NCBI GenBank assembly: GCA_002440705.1
Contig: DJVA01000064.1
Span: 71,483 to 135,482, forward strand
Direction: 5' to 3'
Source of the DNA: Flavobacteriaceae bacterium UBA6268
GTDB taxonomy: Bacteria > Bacteroidota > Bacteroidia > Flavobacteriales > Flavobacteriaceae
DNA: 64,000 nt
Shown: positions 33,654 through 42,661 of the stretch, in pieces
Layout of the letters: the number at the start of each line of letters is the position of its first letter
Numbering within the stretch: the stretch's first letter is position 1
Notes under the pieces: model-generated
Seen by the model: the letters and a program-made list of their open reading frames with translations, nothing else
The model's database searches: none
Told to the model about the DNA's origin: nothing
Position numbers and translations under genes: made by a program

Positions 33654-35301
33654 AAACCTCCCCGTCAACCGTAAGGGCTTTATACCAATACCCCCCAGCA
33701 GGCATAGGATTGTTGTTATAGCGCCCGTTCCACCCTTCGCTGTCGGGACTGAAATTGGCCAAGATTTTACCGTAACGATCGTAAATGTAGATGGTGGTGA
33801 GAGGTAAGGGATCCAGAATGGGCTTTACGTATTGCCAATAATCGTTGATGCCGTCCCCGTTAGGCGAAAAATAAGGGGGAAAGCCCGTAGGTGGGTAGGC
33901 TAGCTTAACAGGGCGTTCCACTACACCACAACCCTTTTTATCCCGCACATAAAGAACATACTGTCCTGCAGGGAGCCCTTCAAAAAAAGGTTCGTCTTGA
34001 TACGTAACCCCATCCAGGGAAAACTCATACTCCCCAATTCCTGAAACCGCCACCGTAAACTCAAACAATAAATTTACCTCGGCAATGTTTACGGCTTCAA
34101 TGGTTGCAACGGAAGAAGCTACTACCTCAAAATCTTGTGAAAAAGTACATTCAATACTTGACCCTGCATCTTCAATGAGGTTATACACTTCATAACGGTA
34201 CATTCCCGTTTCTGATATTTCGACAGTACTTTCTTCTGAGAGCAAAAGCTCGTCCCCATTATCGAACAATTGAAACCATCGGTACCCGTTGCCTACATCG
34301 GGAGATTGAATAACCGTGGGTAAACTGTTTTCGCAGATCCCCACAACCTCCGGAAAACTACTTTCCGGGTAAAAAGAGATCAGTTCCCCCGTATCGGGAT
34401 CGTAAAAAGGGCCGCATCCTAAAATTGTAGAAAAAGATTCTTGCTCACAGGAAACTGCTTGGCCTGCTTCGTTGAAAGGAATAATCCGTACATAATATGT
34501 ATTATTCGATTCAAAATTAAGTACATAGGTGGATGTAGTTGTGAATATAGCGCCATCCAATACATCATTGATAAAAGGCGTTCTACCAATAAAAACAATA
34601 TACCCCAGTGCATCGGGTACTGGAGCCCATTCCAAAAAGGGCGAAAGCGAAACATTGATTGCGCCATTTTCGGGGGTAATAAGATAGGTACATCCTGGCG
34701 GGTTTCCCAATGATGCCGTTACAAAATACTCCTCAGTGCAACTCAACGCCAAACCATTCTCATTATAAGGTTGCAGCAATACATATATTTCAGTATCTGG
34801 TGGGAAATTGCTGATGGGATCATAAGAAAGGACATTCCCAACGTCCAACTGATTTGCGATATCACCTGCCCCAGGCAACGTCCCAATCGTTATCCAGTAG
34901 CCCGTGGCCCTTGGAGCATACCCCCAGCGTAGGTTGGTAGCCACATTAACTCCAGTGGCGCCATTTTCTGGATTTAACAGTTGGGTACACTCGGGAACCG
35001 TCACAACATTTTCAGTGGTAAACGATTGGCTGGCGCATACAATATCATCCTGATCAAAGAAAAACAAGGTGATGGTTACATAGATGGTACTCGACTCTGG
35101 AAGCCCCAAGGGGGGCGTAAAATTGGGGTCGTTCCCAACCGGTTGATCGTTCACGATTTCGCTACCCCCAGGAGTTGTCCCCAATGAAATGATGTATCCT
35201 GTAACGCCAACGACCGTTTCCCATGAAATGGAAGTATCCACAGGAACATTTGTCGCTCCCTGCAATGGGTTCAACAAATCCGGACAATCTTGCGCCATCA
35301 A
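33625..35301 (-). CDS. Type IX secretion cargo with type B (gliding motility-associated) C-terminal domain
   Basis: This large secreted or cell-surface protein starts with three fibronectin-III-like repeats of about 100 residues. Each begins with a C-x-x-L-x-x-P-x-x-G-A motif (about residues 5, 108 and 205). A cysteine-containing Ig-like region follows, and the C-terminal sorting domain is PPYFSPNGDGINDYWQ...IYDRYGKILANF...GWNGRYNNNPMPAGGYWY (about 480-558). The coordinates use TTG 35301, the only standard start in frame besides the next ATG codon. However, the open frame continues to 35412 and encodes a convincing signal peptide (KKRIWIWVILSGPFLMAQ) with no ATG, GTG or TTG before it. The true start is therefore probably an unusual codon around 35340-35370. 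TATCTTTA (35383-35390, minus) may be its promoter. Confidence 0.85.
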   Translation of the reverse strand: MMAQDCPDLLNPLQGATNVPVDTSISWETVVGVTGYIISLGTTPGGSEIVNDQPVGNDPNFTPPLGLPESSTIYVTITLFFFDQDDIVCASQSFTTENVVTVPECTQLLNPENGATGVNVATNLRWGYAPRATGYWITIGTLPGAGDIANQLDVGNVLSYDPISNFPPDTEIYVLLQPYNENGLALSCTEEYFVTASLGNPPGCTYLITPENGAINVSLSPFLEWAPVPDALGYIVFIGRTPFINDVLDGAIFTTTSTYVLNFESNNTYYVRIIPFNEAGQAVSCEQESFSTILGCGPFYDPDTGELISFYPESSFPEVVGICENSLPTVIQSPDVGNGYRWFQLFDNGDELLLSEESTVEISETGMYRYEVYNLIEDAGSSIECTFSQDFEVVASSVATIEAVNIAEVNLLFEFTVAVSGIGEYEFSLDGVTYQDEPFFEGLPAGQYVLYVRDKKGCGVVERPVKLAYPPTGFPPYFSPNGDGINDYWQYVKPILDPLPLTTIYIYDRYGKILANFSPDSEGWNGRYNNNPMPAGGYWYKALTVDGEVFIGHFSLVR

Positions 35302-35444
35302 GAACGGCCCTGAAAGGATTACCCAAATCCAAATGCGCTTTTTGCCTAGTATGTCTAGAAGTGAACGGATAGCTTTTTGTTTTAAAGATACAAAAAACGG
35401 TTTGTTATGGTCTTAAGGGTTTAGAATAACTAACGGTAAATTGA

Positions 35445-35452
35445 TACTTTTG
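35445..35452 (+). promoter_or_regulatory. -7 box 4 nt before the MATE start codon
   Basis: TACTTTTG matches TAnnTTTG and ends 4 nt before TTG 35457. If used as the promoter, the mRNA would be leaderless or nearly so. No good -33 element is seen. Confidence 0.45.
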
Positions 35453-35456
35453 CAAC

Positions 35457-36800
35457 TTGAGCAACTCCCAAAACCATACCTCTTTCAAACGCATTCAGCA
35501 ATTGGCCATTCCCGCCATTATTGCTGGAGTAGCTGAACCCATTCTATCCAGTACCGATGCCGCCATTGTAGGTAACATTCCACAATTTGGAGCCGAATCA
35601 TTAGCTGCAGTAGGTGTGGTAGGGTCTTTTTTATCCATGCTCATTTGGATCTTGGCGCAAACCCGAAGCGCTATCGCTGCCATTGTTTCCCAAAACCTTG
35701 GGGCTGGAACGCTGGAAGATTTGAAACGTTTTCCTGCCCAAGCCATTTACTTCAATGTAATACTCAGTTTTATTGTTCTGGGAATTACCTATGCCTTTGT
35801 TGGGGAAATCTTCCAATTCCTCAATGCCAAAGGGCTTATCCTTCAGTATAGTATTGACTATTATAATATAAGGGTTTGGGGGTTCCCATTAACCTTGTTC
35901 ACTTTTGCCGTATTCGGTATTTTCCGTGGCCTTCAAAATACGTTTTGGCCCATGATCGTAGCCATAACAGGTACTCTTATTAACATTCTACTGGATTTTC
36001 TTTTGGTGTACGGCTATCAAGAATTGATTCCGCCCATGGGGATTAAAGGGGCCGCATGGGCCAGCTTAATCTCCCAACTAATCATGGGGCTCTTATCCTT
36101 GGGGTTGCTTTTGAAAAAAACAACCCTACCCCTTGCTTTCAAATTTCCGCTTCATCCTGAATTGAAGCGATTGGTACAGATGAGCTTCAACCTCTTTATT
36201 CGCACTTTGGCACTAAATGCCGCTCTAATGTTGGCTGTTCGGGAAGCAACAGCACTTGGCACTCCTTACATTGCGGCCCACGCCATTGCCATCAACCTTT
36301 GGTTGTTTACTGCTTTTTTTATTGATGGGTACGGCGCTGCCGGAAATATTTTAGGCGGAAAGCTACTGGGTGCAAAAGACTATGGGGCACTTTGGCAACT
36401 GACCAAAAAAGTGAACCGCTACAACTTGGGTGTTGCCGTTCTTCTTATGTTGGCCTGTACTATTTTTTATCACCCTTTAGGAAGACTTTTCAATAAGGAA
36501 GCTGCGGTATTGGAAGTGTTCTACGGAATGTTCTTTATGGTCATCCTTAGTCAGCCGCTCAATGCCTTGGCATTTACCTACGACGCTATATTTAAGGGAT
36601 TGGGTGAAATGGCATTTTTGCGAAATGTCCTGTTAGGCGCTACACTACTAGGATTTATTCCTGTGCTTTACGCTTCCAAATATTTGGAAGGAGGCTTAGT
36701 AGGCATTTGGGTCGCCCTACTTTTTTGGATTGCCTTTAGGGCCATTGCATTGGTGATTAAATTTCGGAGGAAATATGTGGTGTTGGCCAAAACCCATTAA
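35457..36800 (+). CDS. MATE-family multidrug/Na+ antiporter
   Basis: The 447-aa inner membrane exporter has about 12 predicted transmembrane helices in two bundles. The N-terminal RIQQLAIPAIIAGVAEPILSSTDAAIVGN is characteristic of the DinF-like MATE group, which is reported to extrude drugs or organic cations. The start is TTG 35457, because no ATG is available before the first helix. The gene stands alone. Its stop overlaps the convergent oxygenase gene by 4 bases. Confidence 0.92.
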   Translation: MSNSQNHTSFKRIQQLAIPAIIAGVAEPILSSTDAAIVGNIPQFGAESLAAVGVVGSFLSMLIWILAQTRSAIAAIVSQNLGAGTLEDLKRFPAQAIYFNVILSFIVLGITYAFVGEIFQFLNAKGLILQYSIDYYNIRVWGFPLTLFTFAVFGIFRGLQNTFWPMIVAITGTLINILLDFLLVYGYQELIPPMGIKGAAWASLISQLIMGLLSLGLLLKKTTLPLAFKFPLHPELKRLVQMSFNLFIRTLALNAALMLAVREATALGTPYIAAHAIAINLWLFTAFFIDGYGAAGNILGGKLLGAKDYGALWQLTKKVNRYNLGVAVLLMLACTIFYHPLGRLFNKEAAVLEVFYGMFFMVILSQPLNALAFTYDAIFKGLGEMAFLRNVLLGATLLGFIPVLYASKYLEGGLVGIWVALLFWIAFRAIALVIKFRRKYVVLAKTH

Positions 36801-37432
36801 CGCGTTTTAAGCCAACCTGTAATACTCAACCGCTCTGAAGCGAGTATCTTCTTCACTTCATGTTCGACCAAGCGACTTTCAAAAATCACGACACGTCCAG
36901 GTAAAGGGAGAATTTCGAGCGTTTTGCCTTCCAAATATAAAGTGAGTTCCCCGCCATTTTCTTTGGGCCAATTGGCTTCGTTCAAATAACAAACAACGGA
37001 AAGTTTCCGGCGGTCGTCATTCTGGAAGGTATCTACATGCTTCCTATAAAAGGTCCCCGTAGGATACAGGGCATAGTGAAATTCCTTTTGAAGGATCCCC
37101 AAAAAACAAGTCTTATTCAAGTAATGAACCAAATCATTGATTTTTGCAAAAAATAGCTGCTCTACCGCATCCGCTTTGAATTCGTCCATCCAAAGGATGA
37201 AATCACCGCGGATGGCTTTGTCAATTTCTTCGTTGGTGTAGTTGCCAATAGCCGATTTTTTGAAGCGATCGGCCTCGTATTTGGCCAACAGGTTGTGTCG
37301 AAGTTGTTCCACTTCCTGGAGGGTAAAAAAACCGTCCACTACTGTGTATTGCAGTTGCATCAGGTCTTCGATAATTGCTTCAAACAAGGGATTTTCAACG
37401 AAATCCAATTGTTCAAACAATTCTTCACTCAT
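36797..37432 (-). CDS. 2OG-Fe(II) oxygenase (prolyl 4-hydroxylase type)
   Basis: The 211-aa protein has the P4Hc double-stranded beta-helix with the iron ligands HVD (in FYRKHVDTFQNDDRRKLSVV) and the distal His in SRLVEHEVKK, plus a later Arg for 2-oxoglutarate binding. Members hydroxylate protein residues; the bacterial ones can modify translation or surface proteins, but the substrate is unknown. I chose ATG 37430-37432 (MSEELFEQ). The frame stays open upstream only because it is antisense to queD. The gene is divergent from queD and convergent with the MATE gene. Confidence 0.85.
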   Translation of the reverse strand: MSEELFEQLDFVENPLFEAIIEDLMQLQYTVVDGFFTLQEVEQLRHNLLAKYEADRFKKSAIGNYTNEEIDKAIRGDFILWMDEFKADAVEQLFFAKINDLVHYLNKTCFLGILQKEFHYALYPTGTFYRKHVDTFQNDDRRKLSVVCYLNEANWPKENGGELTLYLEGKTLEILPLPGRVVIFESRLVEHEVKKILASERLSITGWLKTR

Positions 37433-37507
37433 GGTTGTGCTAAAAAGTCCGCAAATATACTCGCAAAACCAATTGGTTTTTGAAAATTCTTTTCCGTGGA
37501 AATCCTG

Positions 37508-37515
37508 TATCTTTG
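37508..37515 (+). promoter_or_regulatory. -7 box 4 nt before queD ATG
   Basis: TATCTTTG is followed by AAGC and then the queD ATG. A TTTTTG tract ends 25 nt upstream of the box, slightly beyond usual spacing. The predicted transcript start falls on or next to the start codon. Confidence 0.5.
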
Positions 37516-37519
37516 AAGC

Positions 37520-37969
37520 ATGGAAACCATCCGAATTACCAAACAGTTTTCCTTTGAAACCGGCCATGCCCTCTATGGCTACGATGGAAAGTGCCGCAAC
37601 GTTCATGGTCATAGCTACAAGCTTTCCGTTACCGTGATTGGAAAGCCCATCAACGACAAAAACCATGTGAAATATGGAATGGTTATCGATTTCGGAGACC
37701 TCAAAAAAATCGTGAAGGAGGAAATCGTGGACGTGTTCGACCATGCAACAGTGTTCAATAAAAACACACCTCATATTGAACTTGCCAAAGAGTTGGAACA
37801 GCGCGGGCATCATGTGCTTTTGGTCGATTACCAACCCACTAGCGAAATGATGGTGTGCGATTTTGCACAAAAAATTAAAAAACGATTACCCCATACTATT
37901 GCATTGCATTCGCTAAGGCTTCAGGAAACCGATACCAGTTTAGCCGAATGGTTTGCCAGTGATAACTAA
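37520..37969 (+). CDS. queD: 6-pyruvoyl-tetrahydropterin synthase / 6-carboxytetrahydropterin synthase family
   Basis: The 149-aa enzyme converts dihydroneopterin triphosphate to the pterin intermediate of queuosine/preQ0 synthesis, or to 6-pyruvoyltetrahydropterin. Zinc histidines lie in FSFETGHAL and CRNVHGHSYKL, with the catalytic Cys just before the HGH pair. DFGDLKKIV and FDHATVFNK blocks are typical. The remaining queuosine genes are not in this window. It overlaps no neighbour and has an unusual TATCTTTG box only 4 nt before ATG. Confidence 0.9.
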   Translation: METIRITKQFSFETGHALYGYDGKCRNVHGHSYKLSVTVIGKPINDKNHVKYGMVIDFGDLKKIVKEEIVDVFDHATVFNKNTPHIELAKELEQRGHHVLLVDYQPTSEMMVCDFAQKIKKRLPHTIALHSLRLQETDTSLAEWFASDN

Positions 37970-37997
37970 TACCAAACTACACAACCGACTTTTTAGC

Positions 37998-38005
37998 TAT
38001 CTTTG
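37998..38005 (+). promoter_or_regulatory. -7 box 4 nt before lpxH ATG
   Basis: TATCTTTG, then ATTC, then the lpxH ATG: the same arrangement as at queD. No TTG -33 element at usual spacing. Confidence 0.5.
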
Positions 38006-38009
38006 ATTC

Positions 38010-38768
38010 ATGCAAATCCCGGCAGGAAAAAAAATATATTTCTCCAGCGACAACCACTTAGGGGCCCCCAGTCCTTCAGAAAGCCTCCCGCGTGAAAAAA
38101 AATTTGTGGCTTGGCTGGATGCTGCCAAGCAAGATGCAGCCGCAATTTTTTTGCTTGGAGATCTTTTCGATTTTTGGTTTGAATACAAAACGGTAGTCCC
38201 GAAAGGGTTTGTACGAGTGCTGGGAAAATTGGCTGAAATTAGTGACAGCGGTATCCCTATCTATTTTTTTGTAGGCAATCACGACCTTTGGATGCGTGAT
38301 TATTTTGAAAAGGAATTAAACATACCTGTGTACTACGATGTTAAGGAATTTCAATTCAACGATAAAACCTTTCTAATTGGCCATGGAGATGGTAAAGGTC
38401 CCGGGGATAAAGGCTATAAGCGAATGAAACGCGTGTTCATTAACCCCTTTTCAAAATGGCTCTACCGTTGGCTGCATCCAGATTGGGGCATGCGCTTGGC
38501 ACAATACCTTTCCGTAAAAAATAAGTTGATTTCCGGAGACGAGGATCGTGCCTTTTTGGGGGAAGAAAAAGAATGGTTGGCGCTTTATGCCCAACGTAAG
38601 CTCCAAGAAAGGCATTACGATTATTTTGTGTTCGGGCACAGACACCTCCCCATGGAAATCAAAGTGGGCGAAAACGCAACCTACTTCAACCTAGGCGATT
38701 GGATTTCTCACTTTACCTATGGCATTTTTGACGGTAATTCCTTTGAGCTGAAAACATTTACTCCTTGA
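38010..38768 (+). CDS. lpxH: UDP-2,3-diacylglucosamine diphosphatase
   Basis: This peripheral membrane hydrolase makes lipid X in lipid A synthesis. The 252-aa calcineurin-fold protein has metal-binding motifs FSSDNHLGA (D-x-H), LLGDLFDFWFEY (GD), FFVGNHDLW (GNH), LIGHGDGKGPGDKGY and VFGHRHLP (GHxH). The family matches LpxH/LpxH2-like proteins of Bacteroidota. Its last 11 bases overlap the convergent recJ gene. Confidence 0.92.
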   Translation: MQIPAGKKIYFSSDNHLGAPSPSESLPREKKFVAWLDAAKQDAAAIFLLGDLFDFWFEYKTVVPKGFVRVLGKLAEISDSGIPIYFFVGNHDLWMRDYFEKELNIPVYYDVKEFQFNDKTFLIGHGDGKGPGDKGYKRMKRVFINPFSKWLYRWLHPDWGMRLAQYLSVKNKLISGDEDRAFLGEEKEWLALYAQRKLQERHYDYFVFGHRHLPMEIKVGENATYFNLGDWISHFTYGIFDGNSFELKTFTP

Positions 38769-40449
38769 TATCCTTGATTCGTAACTGAAGGCTTACCTGT
38801 CCCTGCCATTCATTTTCATCAACCGTGTAGGCCATTTTGAAAGGGTTCCCATTACAGGCCATGGCTTCTTTGTGGGCCAAACCAAAACCAATTCCTGTGA
38901 ACCGATTAGAATTTCCCTGTTGAACAACCAATCGCAAATGACTTTTGTCCTCCCCTACGGTTTTTCCAAAGCCTGTGTCTTTCACATTTCGGCTCATAAA
39001 TACGGGGGTCATGTTCCCAGGGCCGAAAGGAGCAAACTGCTTTAGGATGCGATACAGCTTGGGGGTAATGTCCTTTAAGTCGATTTCGGCATCGATTTTC
39101 AACTCGGGTGTCAGTAATTGAGGATTGATGGTTTCCGATACCACATTTTCAAACGCTTGTTTGAAAGCTTGGTAATCCTTTTCCTGAAGCGTAAGTCCCG
39201 CAGCATACTTGTGCCCTCCAAATTGTTCGATAAATTCTGAACAGGCCTCTAAAGCTTCATAGACGTCAAAACCACTCACCGATCTGGCCGATGCCGCTAA
39301 TTTTTCGCCATTCTTGGTAAAAACCAAGGTCGGACGGTAATACGTTTCCGTAAGCCGGGACGCCACAATGCCTATTACCCCCTTGTGCCATCCTTCTTGA
39401 AATACCACCGTGGTCATTCTATCTTCTTCACCATGCTCAAGAATCTGGGCAAGGGCTTCCTCTGTAATTTGTTGATCGGTTGCCCTTCTTTCGGTATTGT
39501 ATGCTTCTATATCTGACGCAAACGCAAGGGCTTCATCAAGGTCTGTTTCCGTCAAAAGACTTACAGCATGGTTGCCGTGCTTCATCCTACCAGCAGCATT
39601 GATCCTTGGTGCAATAATGAAAACCACATCCGTAATGGTTAAGGTTTGTTTTTTTACTTGTTGCAACAAAGCCTTGAAGCCAATTCTAGGGTTGGAATTG
39701 ATGACTTTGAGTCCGTAGTATGCCAAAATTCTATTTTCGCCAGTCATGGGAACAATATCGGCAGCAATTGCGGTAGCCACCAAATCGAGATAAAGTACTA
39801 GATCGTCGAGCGTTTGTCCTCGTCGTTCGGCTAGTGCCTGTAGCAACTTAAAGCCAACGCCACAACCACAGAGTTCCTTGTAGGGATAGTTGCAGTCGTT
39901 CCGTTTTGGGTCAAGCACAGCCACCGCTTTCGGGATTTCAAAGCCTGGGCGATGGTGGTCACAAATAATGAAATCGATTCCCTTTTCCTTTGCATAATCT
40001 ACTTTTTCAATAGCTTTTATGCCACAATCTAGCGCGATAATGAGTTTAAAATCGTTATCGGAGGCAAAATCAATTCCCTGATAGGAAATACCGTATCCTT
40101 CCTCATAGCGATCTGGAATGTAGGTCGCTATAGAGGAATAGTAGGTTTTAAGATATGATGAAACCAAGGCCACCGCAGTGGTGCCATCAACGTCGTAATC
40201 CCCATAAATTAAAATAGGCTCCTCTTCGGCCATGGCTTTTTCAATTCGCAAAACGGCCGCTTCCATATCTTTCATCAAGAATGGGTCGTGCAGCTCGTCC
40301 AGGCTTGGACGGAAAAACTTTTTGGCCTCCTCAAATGTGGTGATGCCCCTTTGAATCAGTAATTGAGCAATGATGGGAGGCACTCCAAGCGCATCAGAAA
40401 GCGTCGTGACGAGTTGTCTTTCCGGTTTTGGTGCTAAGGTCCAACGCAT
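38758..40449 (-). CDS. recJ: Single-stranded-DNA-specific exonuclease RecJ
   Basis: This 5'-3' ssDNA exonuclease acts in recombination and repair. The 563-aa protein has DHH-family motifs YGDYDVDGTTAVAL, ALDCG and CDHHRPG, followed by the DHHA1 motif EQFGGHKYAAGLTL and a C-terminal OB fold. I chose ATG 40447-40449 (MRWTLAPKPE), which matches family starts; a longer frame adds 16 residues. The upstream 250 bp to the next gene is A/T-rich with no clear full promoter. Confidence 0.94.
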   Translation of the reverse strand: MRWTLAPKPERQLVTTLSDALGVPPIIAQLLIQRGITTFEEAKKFFRPSLDELHDPFLMKDMEAAVLRIEKAMAEEEPILIYGDYDVDGTTAVALVSSYLKTYYSSIATYIPDRYEEGYGISYQGIDFASDNDFKLIIALDCGIKAIEKVDYAKEKGIDFIICDHHRPGFEIPKAVAVLDPKRNDCNYPYKELCGCGVGFKLLQALAERRGQTLDDLVLYLDLVATAIAADIVPMTGENRILAYYGLKVINSNPRIGFKALLQQVKKQTLTITDVVFIIAPRINAAGRMKHGNHAVSLLTETDLDEALAFASDIEAYNTERRATDQQITEEALAQILEHGEEDRMTTVVFQEGWHKGVIGIVASRLTETYYRPTLVFTKNGEKLAASARSVSGFDVYEALEACSEFIEQFGGHKYAAGLTLQEKDYQAFKQAFENVVSETINPQLLTPELKIDAEIDLKDITPKLYRILKQFAPFGPGNMTPVFMSRNVKDTGFGKTVGEDKSHLRLVVQQGNSNRFTGIGFGLAHKEAMACNGNPFKMAYTVDENEWQGQVSLQLRIKDIKE

Positions 40450-40699
40450 AAAATTCCTGAAATTAACTTTTTGGGAAGCTACTAGGTAAAGATACAAATT
40501 CCCTTGTTGAATCTGTATTTTCCCCTTTTGTAAAAGTAGGGATTTTCCTGCTTCACCTAATACATTATCCTCATGGAATTTATAAAAACACCTGATTAAA
40601 TCTTTTTTTTAACTAATTAAATATCAGTTATTTAACTCTTTTGTGGAATCCTATTAGGTGATACCTTGCCGCCCTGAACAAACTACAAATTTTAATGTT

Positions 40700-42577
40700 A
40701 TGGATTATTTGATTAAAGGTAGGTTGTATGCTACAATCTGCGACGAAAGTAAAAGACCATTAATTGACACCAAAGTTAGGGTGTACAAACTGGAAGTGAA
40801 TGACACTGCCCTAGCGGCACTAGCTTCGGCTCAAAGTAAAGAGTTAAGCAATGTCTATGAAGAGAAGGACATCAAGGTCCGCAAAAATAATTTGCTTGCC
40901 GAAACAACCACCGATATGAATGGGGAATATTCCTTTCAGATCGACGGGGAAAAGAAAAAATACGACGGAGGTCCTGTAGCCATTGTAGCTTTTTATGATG
41001 AAGTGCCAGATTACGGACAAGGAAGTACCAAACCTCCCAAAGGTTTTACCCATTTTGAAGTACTCCTTGATGTCATTCAGCCCAAATGGAGAGAAAGGGA
41101 AAACGGATTGACAGCGGGTTGGAATTATACCTTGCTTACAAGGGTTTGGTGTTACATCCTAAAACGATTGGACCTATGGGTCATTTGCGGTACCGTAATC
41201 AATTGCGAATCGCAACAGCCCATCAACGGTATTGAGGTTATTGCCATGGATGACGACATCATTACAGACGATTTATTGGGCAGTGCGCTGACCGATGAAA
41301 ATGGACGCTTTTGCATATATTACCGCTCTATCGATTTCAAAAAAACGTTCCTGTCGCCATTCATCAATGTGGAAACGACTCCCATTTTTAGTTTTGACAA
41401 TGGGCCCGACATTTACTTCAAATTTGCTGCAGGCGGATCGATCTTTTTTGAAGAAAGCCCTTCTGAAGCCCAGAAACCCAGTCGAAAAAATGTGGGCAAC
41501 TGCCTCTGTGTTCGGCTGTGCCTAAAAGAAGCCCCTGAAGTGACACAGGATCCACCAGCGGCCTTCTATCAAATTGGATATGCCCGAAAATACCATCCCG
41601 TACTCAACATCGATCCCGCCACGGGAAGAACCACAGGGAAGGCCCAAGCCTCTTGGAATGAACAAGCGTTCTACAGTACCTTGGATTTAAGGGGTTCCCT
41701 TTCCAAAAAGTTCAATGGGCAGCCCGTAGAATACAAATTTGAATATGCTGAGGTCTCCAGCCCAAGTGTGGATGTATCGACAATTCCTACCTCTAGTTGG
41801 AACGATGTACAGGAGAGTGACATGGCCGAAAACGAAATTGGAACACGTATTACAGCACTTTTCCCGGTCATCAAATACAATTCGTATGTGATTCGCGGCA
41901 CCAATGCTGTGACCCCCTTTGGTAATGAAGTAAAAGTTGAATTTGATGGAAATTGGGTGAAAGTGCCCCAAGATTCCGGAATTTTTGATATTGCATTCAA
42001 CGGGTCACTCATTAAGTTGGTATCCAGTAAGTTGGCCAGTGGCAATGTAAACAAATCGGGATTGGTGCAAGGAAACAGTTCCGCCCCTTTGGAACACAAC
42101 CGCTATTTTGCCCTGCGAATGTGGAAACGCGAACAAGGGAATGATGCTACCAAGGTGATGGCAGGATTTTCAAGGCCGTTAGCCATTTTCAATACCCTCT
42201 ACGATAATGTACCACAAGGAGGATCGTGGCTGCCAAGTTCTTCCAGTGAATTGGGAATTGCCAGTGTGGACCTTCAAGAACTTATTGGTGGAGGATGTAA
42301 CAAAATTACCAACGCCATCCGCGTGAAGTACACGGCAGCAAACCCCAATTTGGGTAATGTTTCCATCAGTTTCTCAGGACAAGGAGCTACTAACAACTTC
42401 CAACCCATTGTATTCCCAACACCTGGGGAAGAAGCGTTTGGTACTTCCAGCTATCTGGGCGATTTCAATTTGCTTAAGCCTTGTGCCTATGAAATTCGCC
42501 TCAACGTCGAACTGAACCTCACCAATGGAGAAGTCCAACACCAAGGTATTTGGGACCGGGTACTTTTCTGTAGGTAA
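40700..42577 (+). CDS. Large hypothetical protein with two carboxypeptidase-regulatory-like (transthyretin-like) domains
   Basis: The 625-aa protein is not one I can assign. Two beta-sandwich modules are visible: GRLYATICDESKRPLIDTKVRVYK...TDMNGEYSFQI (about 7-95) and ICGTVINCESQQPINGIEVIAMDD...TDENGRFCIYY (about 160-215). Both resemble carboxypeptidase-regulatory-like folds. The rest is beta-rich, with a cysteine pair region GNCLCVRLCL (near 275). There is no signal peptide and no sorting domain, which is unusual for such modules in this phylum. I chose ATG 40700 (MDYLIKGRL); a GTG 14 codons earlier is possible. It stands alone, with its own terminator at 42602-42632 and 250 bp of A/T-rich DNA upstream. 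Confidence 0.8.
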   Translation: MDYLIKGRLYATICDESKRPLIDTKVRVYKLEVNDTALAALASAQSKELSNVYEEKDIKVRKNNLLAETTTDMNGEYSFQIDGEKKKYDGGPVAIVAFYDEVPDYGQGSTKPPKGFTHFEVLLDVIQPKWRERENGLTAGWNYTLLTRVWCYILKRLDLWVICGTVINCESQQPINGIEVIAMDDDIITDDLLGSALTDENGRFCIYYRSIDFKKTFLSPFINVETTPIFSFDNGPDIYFKFAAGGSIFFEESPSEAQKPSRKNVGNCLCVRLCLKEAPEVTQDPPAAFYQIGYARKYHPVLNIDPATGRTTGKAQASWNEQAFYSTLDLRGSLSKKFNGQPVEYKFEYAEVSSPSVDVSTIPTSSWNDVQESDMAENEIGTRITALFPVIKYNSYVIRGTNAVTPFGNEVKVEFDGNWVKVPQDSGIFDIAFNGSLIKLVSSKLASGNVNKSGLVQGNSSAPLEHNRYFALRMWKREQGNDATKVMAGFSRPLAIFNTLYDNVPQGGSWLPSSSSELGIASVDLQELIGGGCNKITNAIRVKYTAANPNLGNVSISFSGQGATNNFQPIVFPTPGEEAFGTSSYLGDFNLLKPCAYEIRLNVELNLTNGEVQHQGIWDRVLFCR

Positions 42578-42601
42578 GACTTCTAAGCTTTGCAATTTTA
42601 T

Positions 42602-42632
42602 GGCCGGAAAGGATACTCTTTTCGGCCGTTTT
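42602..42632 (+). terminator. Intrinsic terminator of the 625-aa orphan gene
   Basis: GGCCGGAAAG (42602-42611) pairs with CTTTTCGGCC (42618-42627, one G-U pair), loop of 6, followed by GTTTTC. The T-run is short, so efficiency is uncertain. Confidence 0.7.
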
Positions 42633-42661
42633 CATTATTTTGTGGCAAGAAAAAAAAGTAA

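Noticed and set aside
37433..37870. Upstream extension of the 2OG oxygenase frame
   Set aside because: It runs antisense through queD and the extra residues match no family; the start MSEELFEQ at 37432 is natural.
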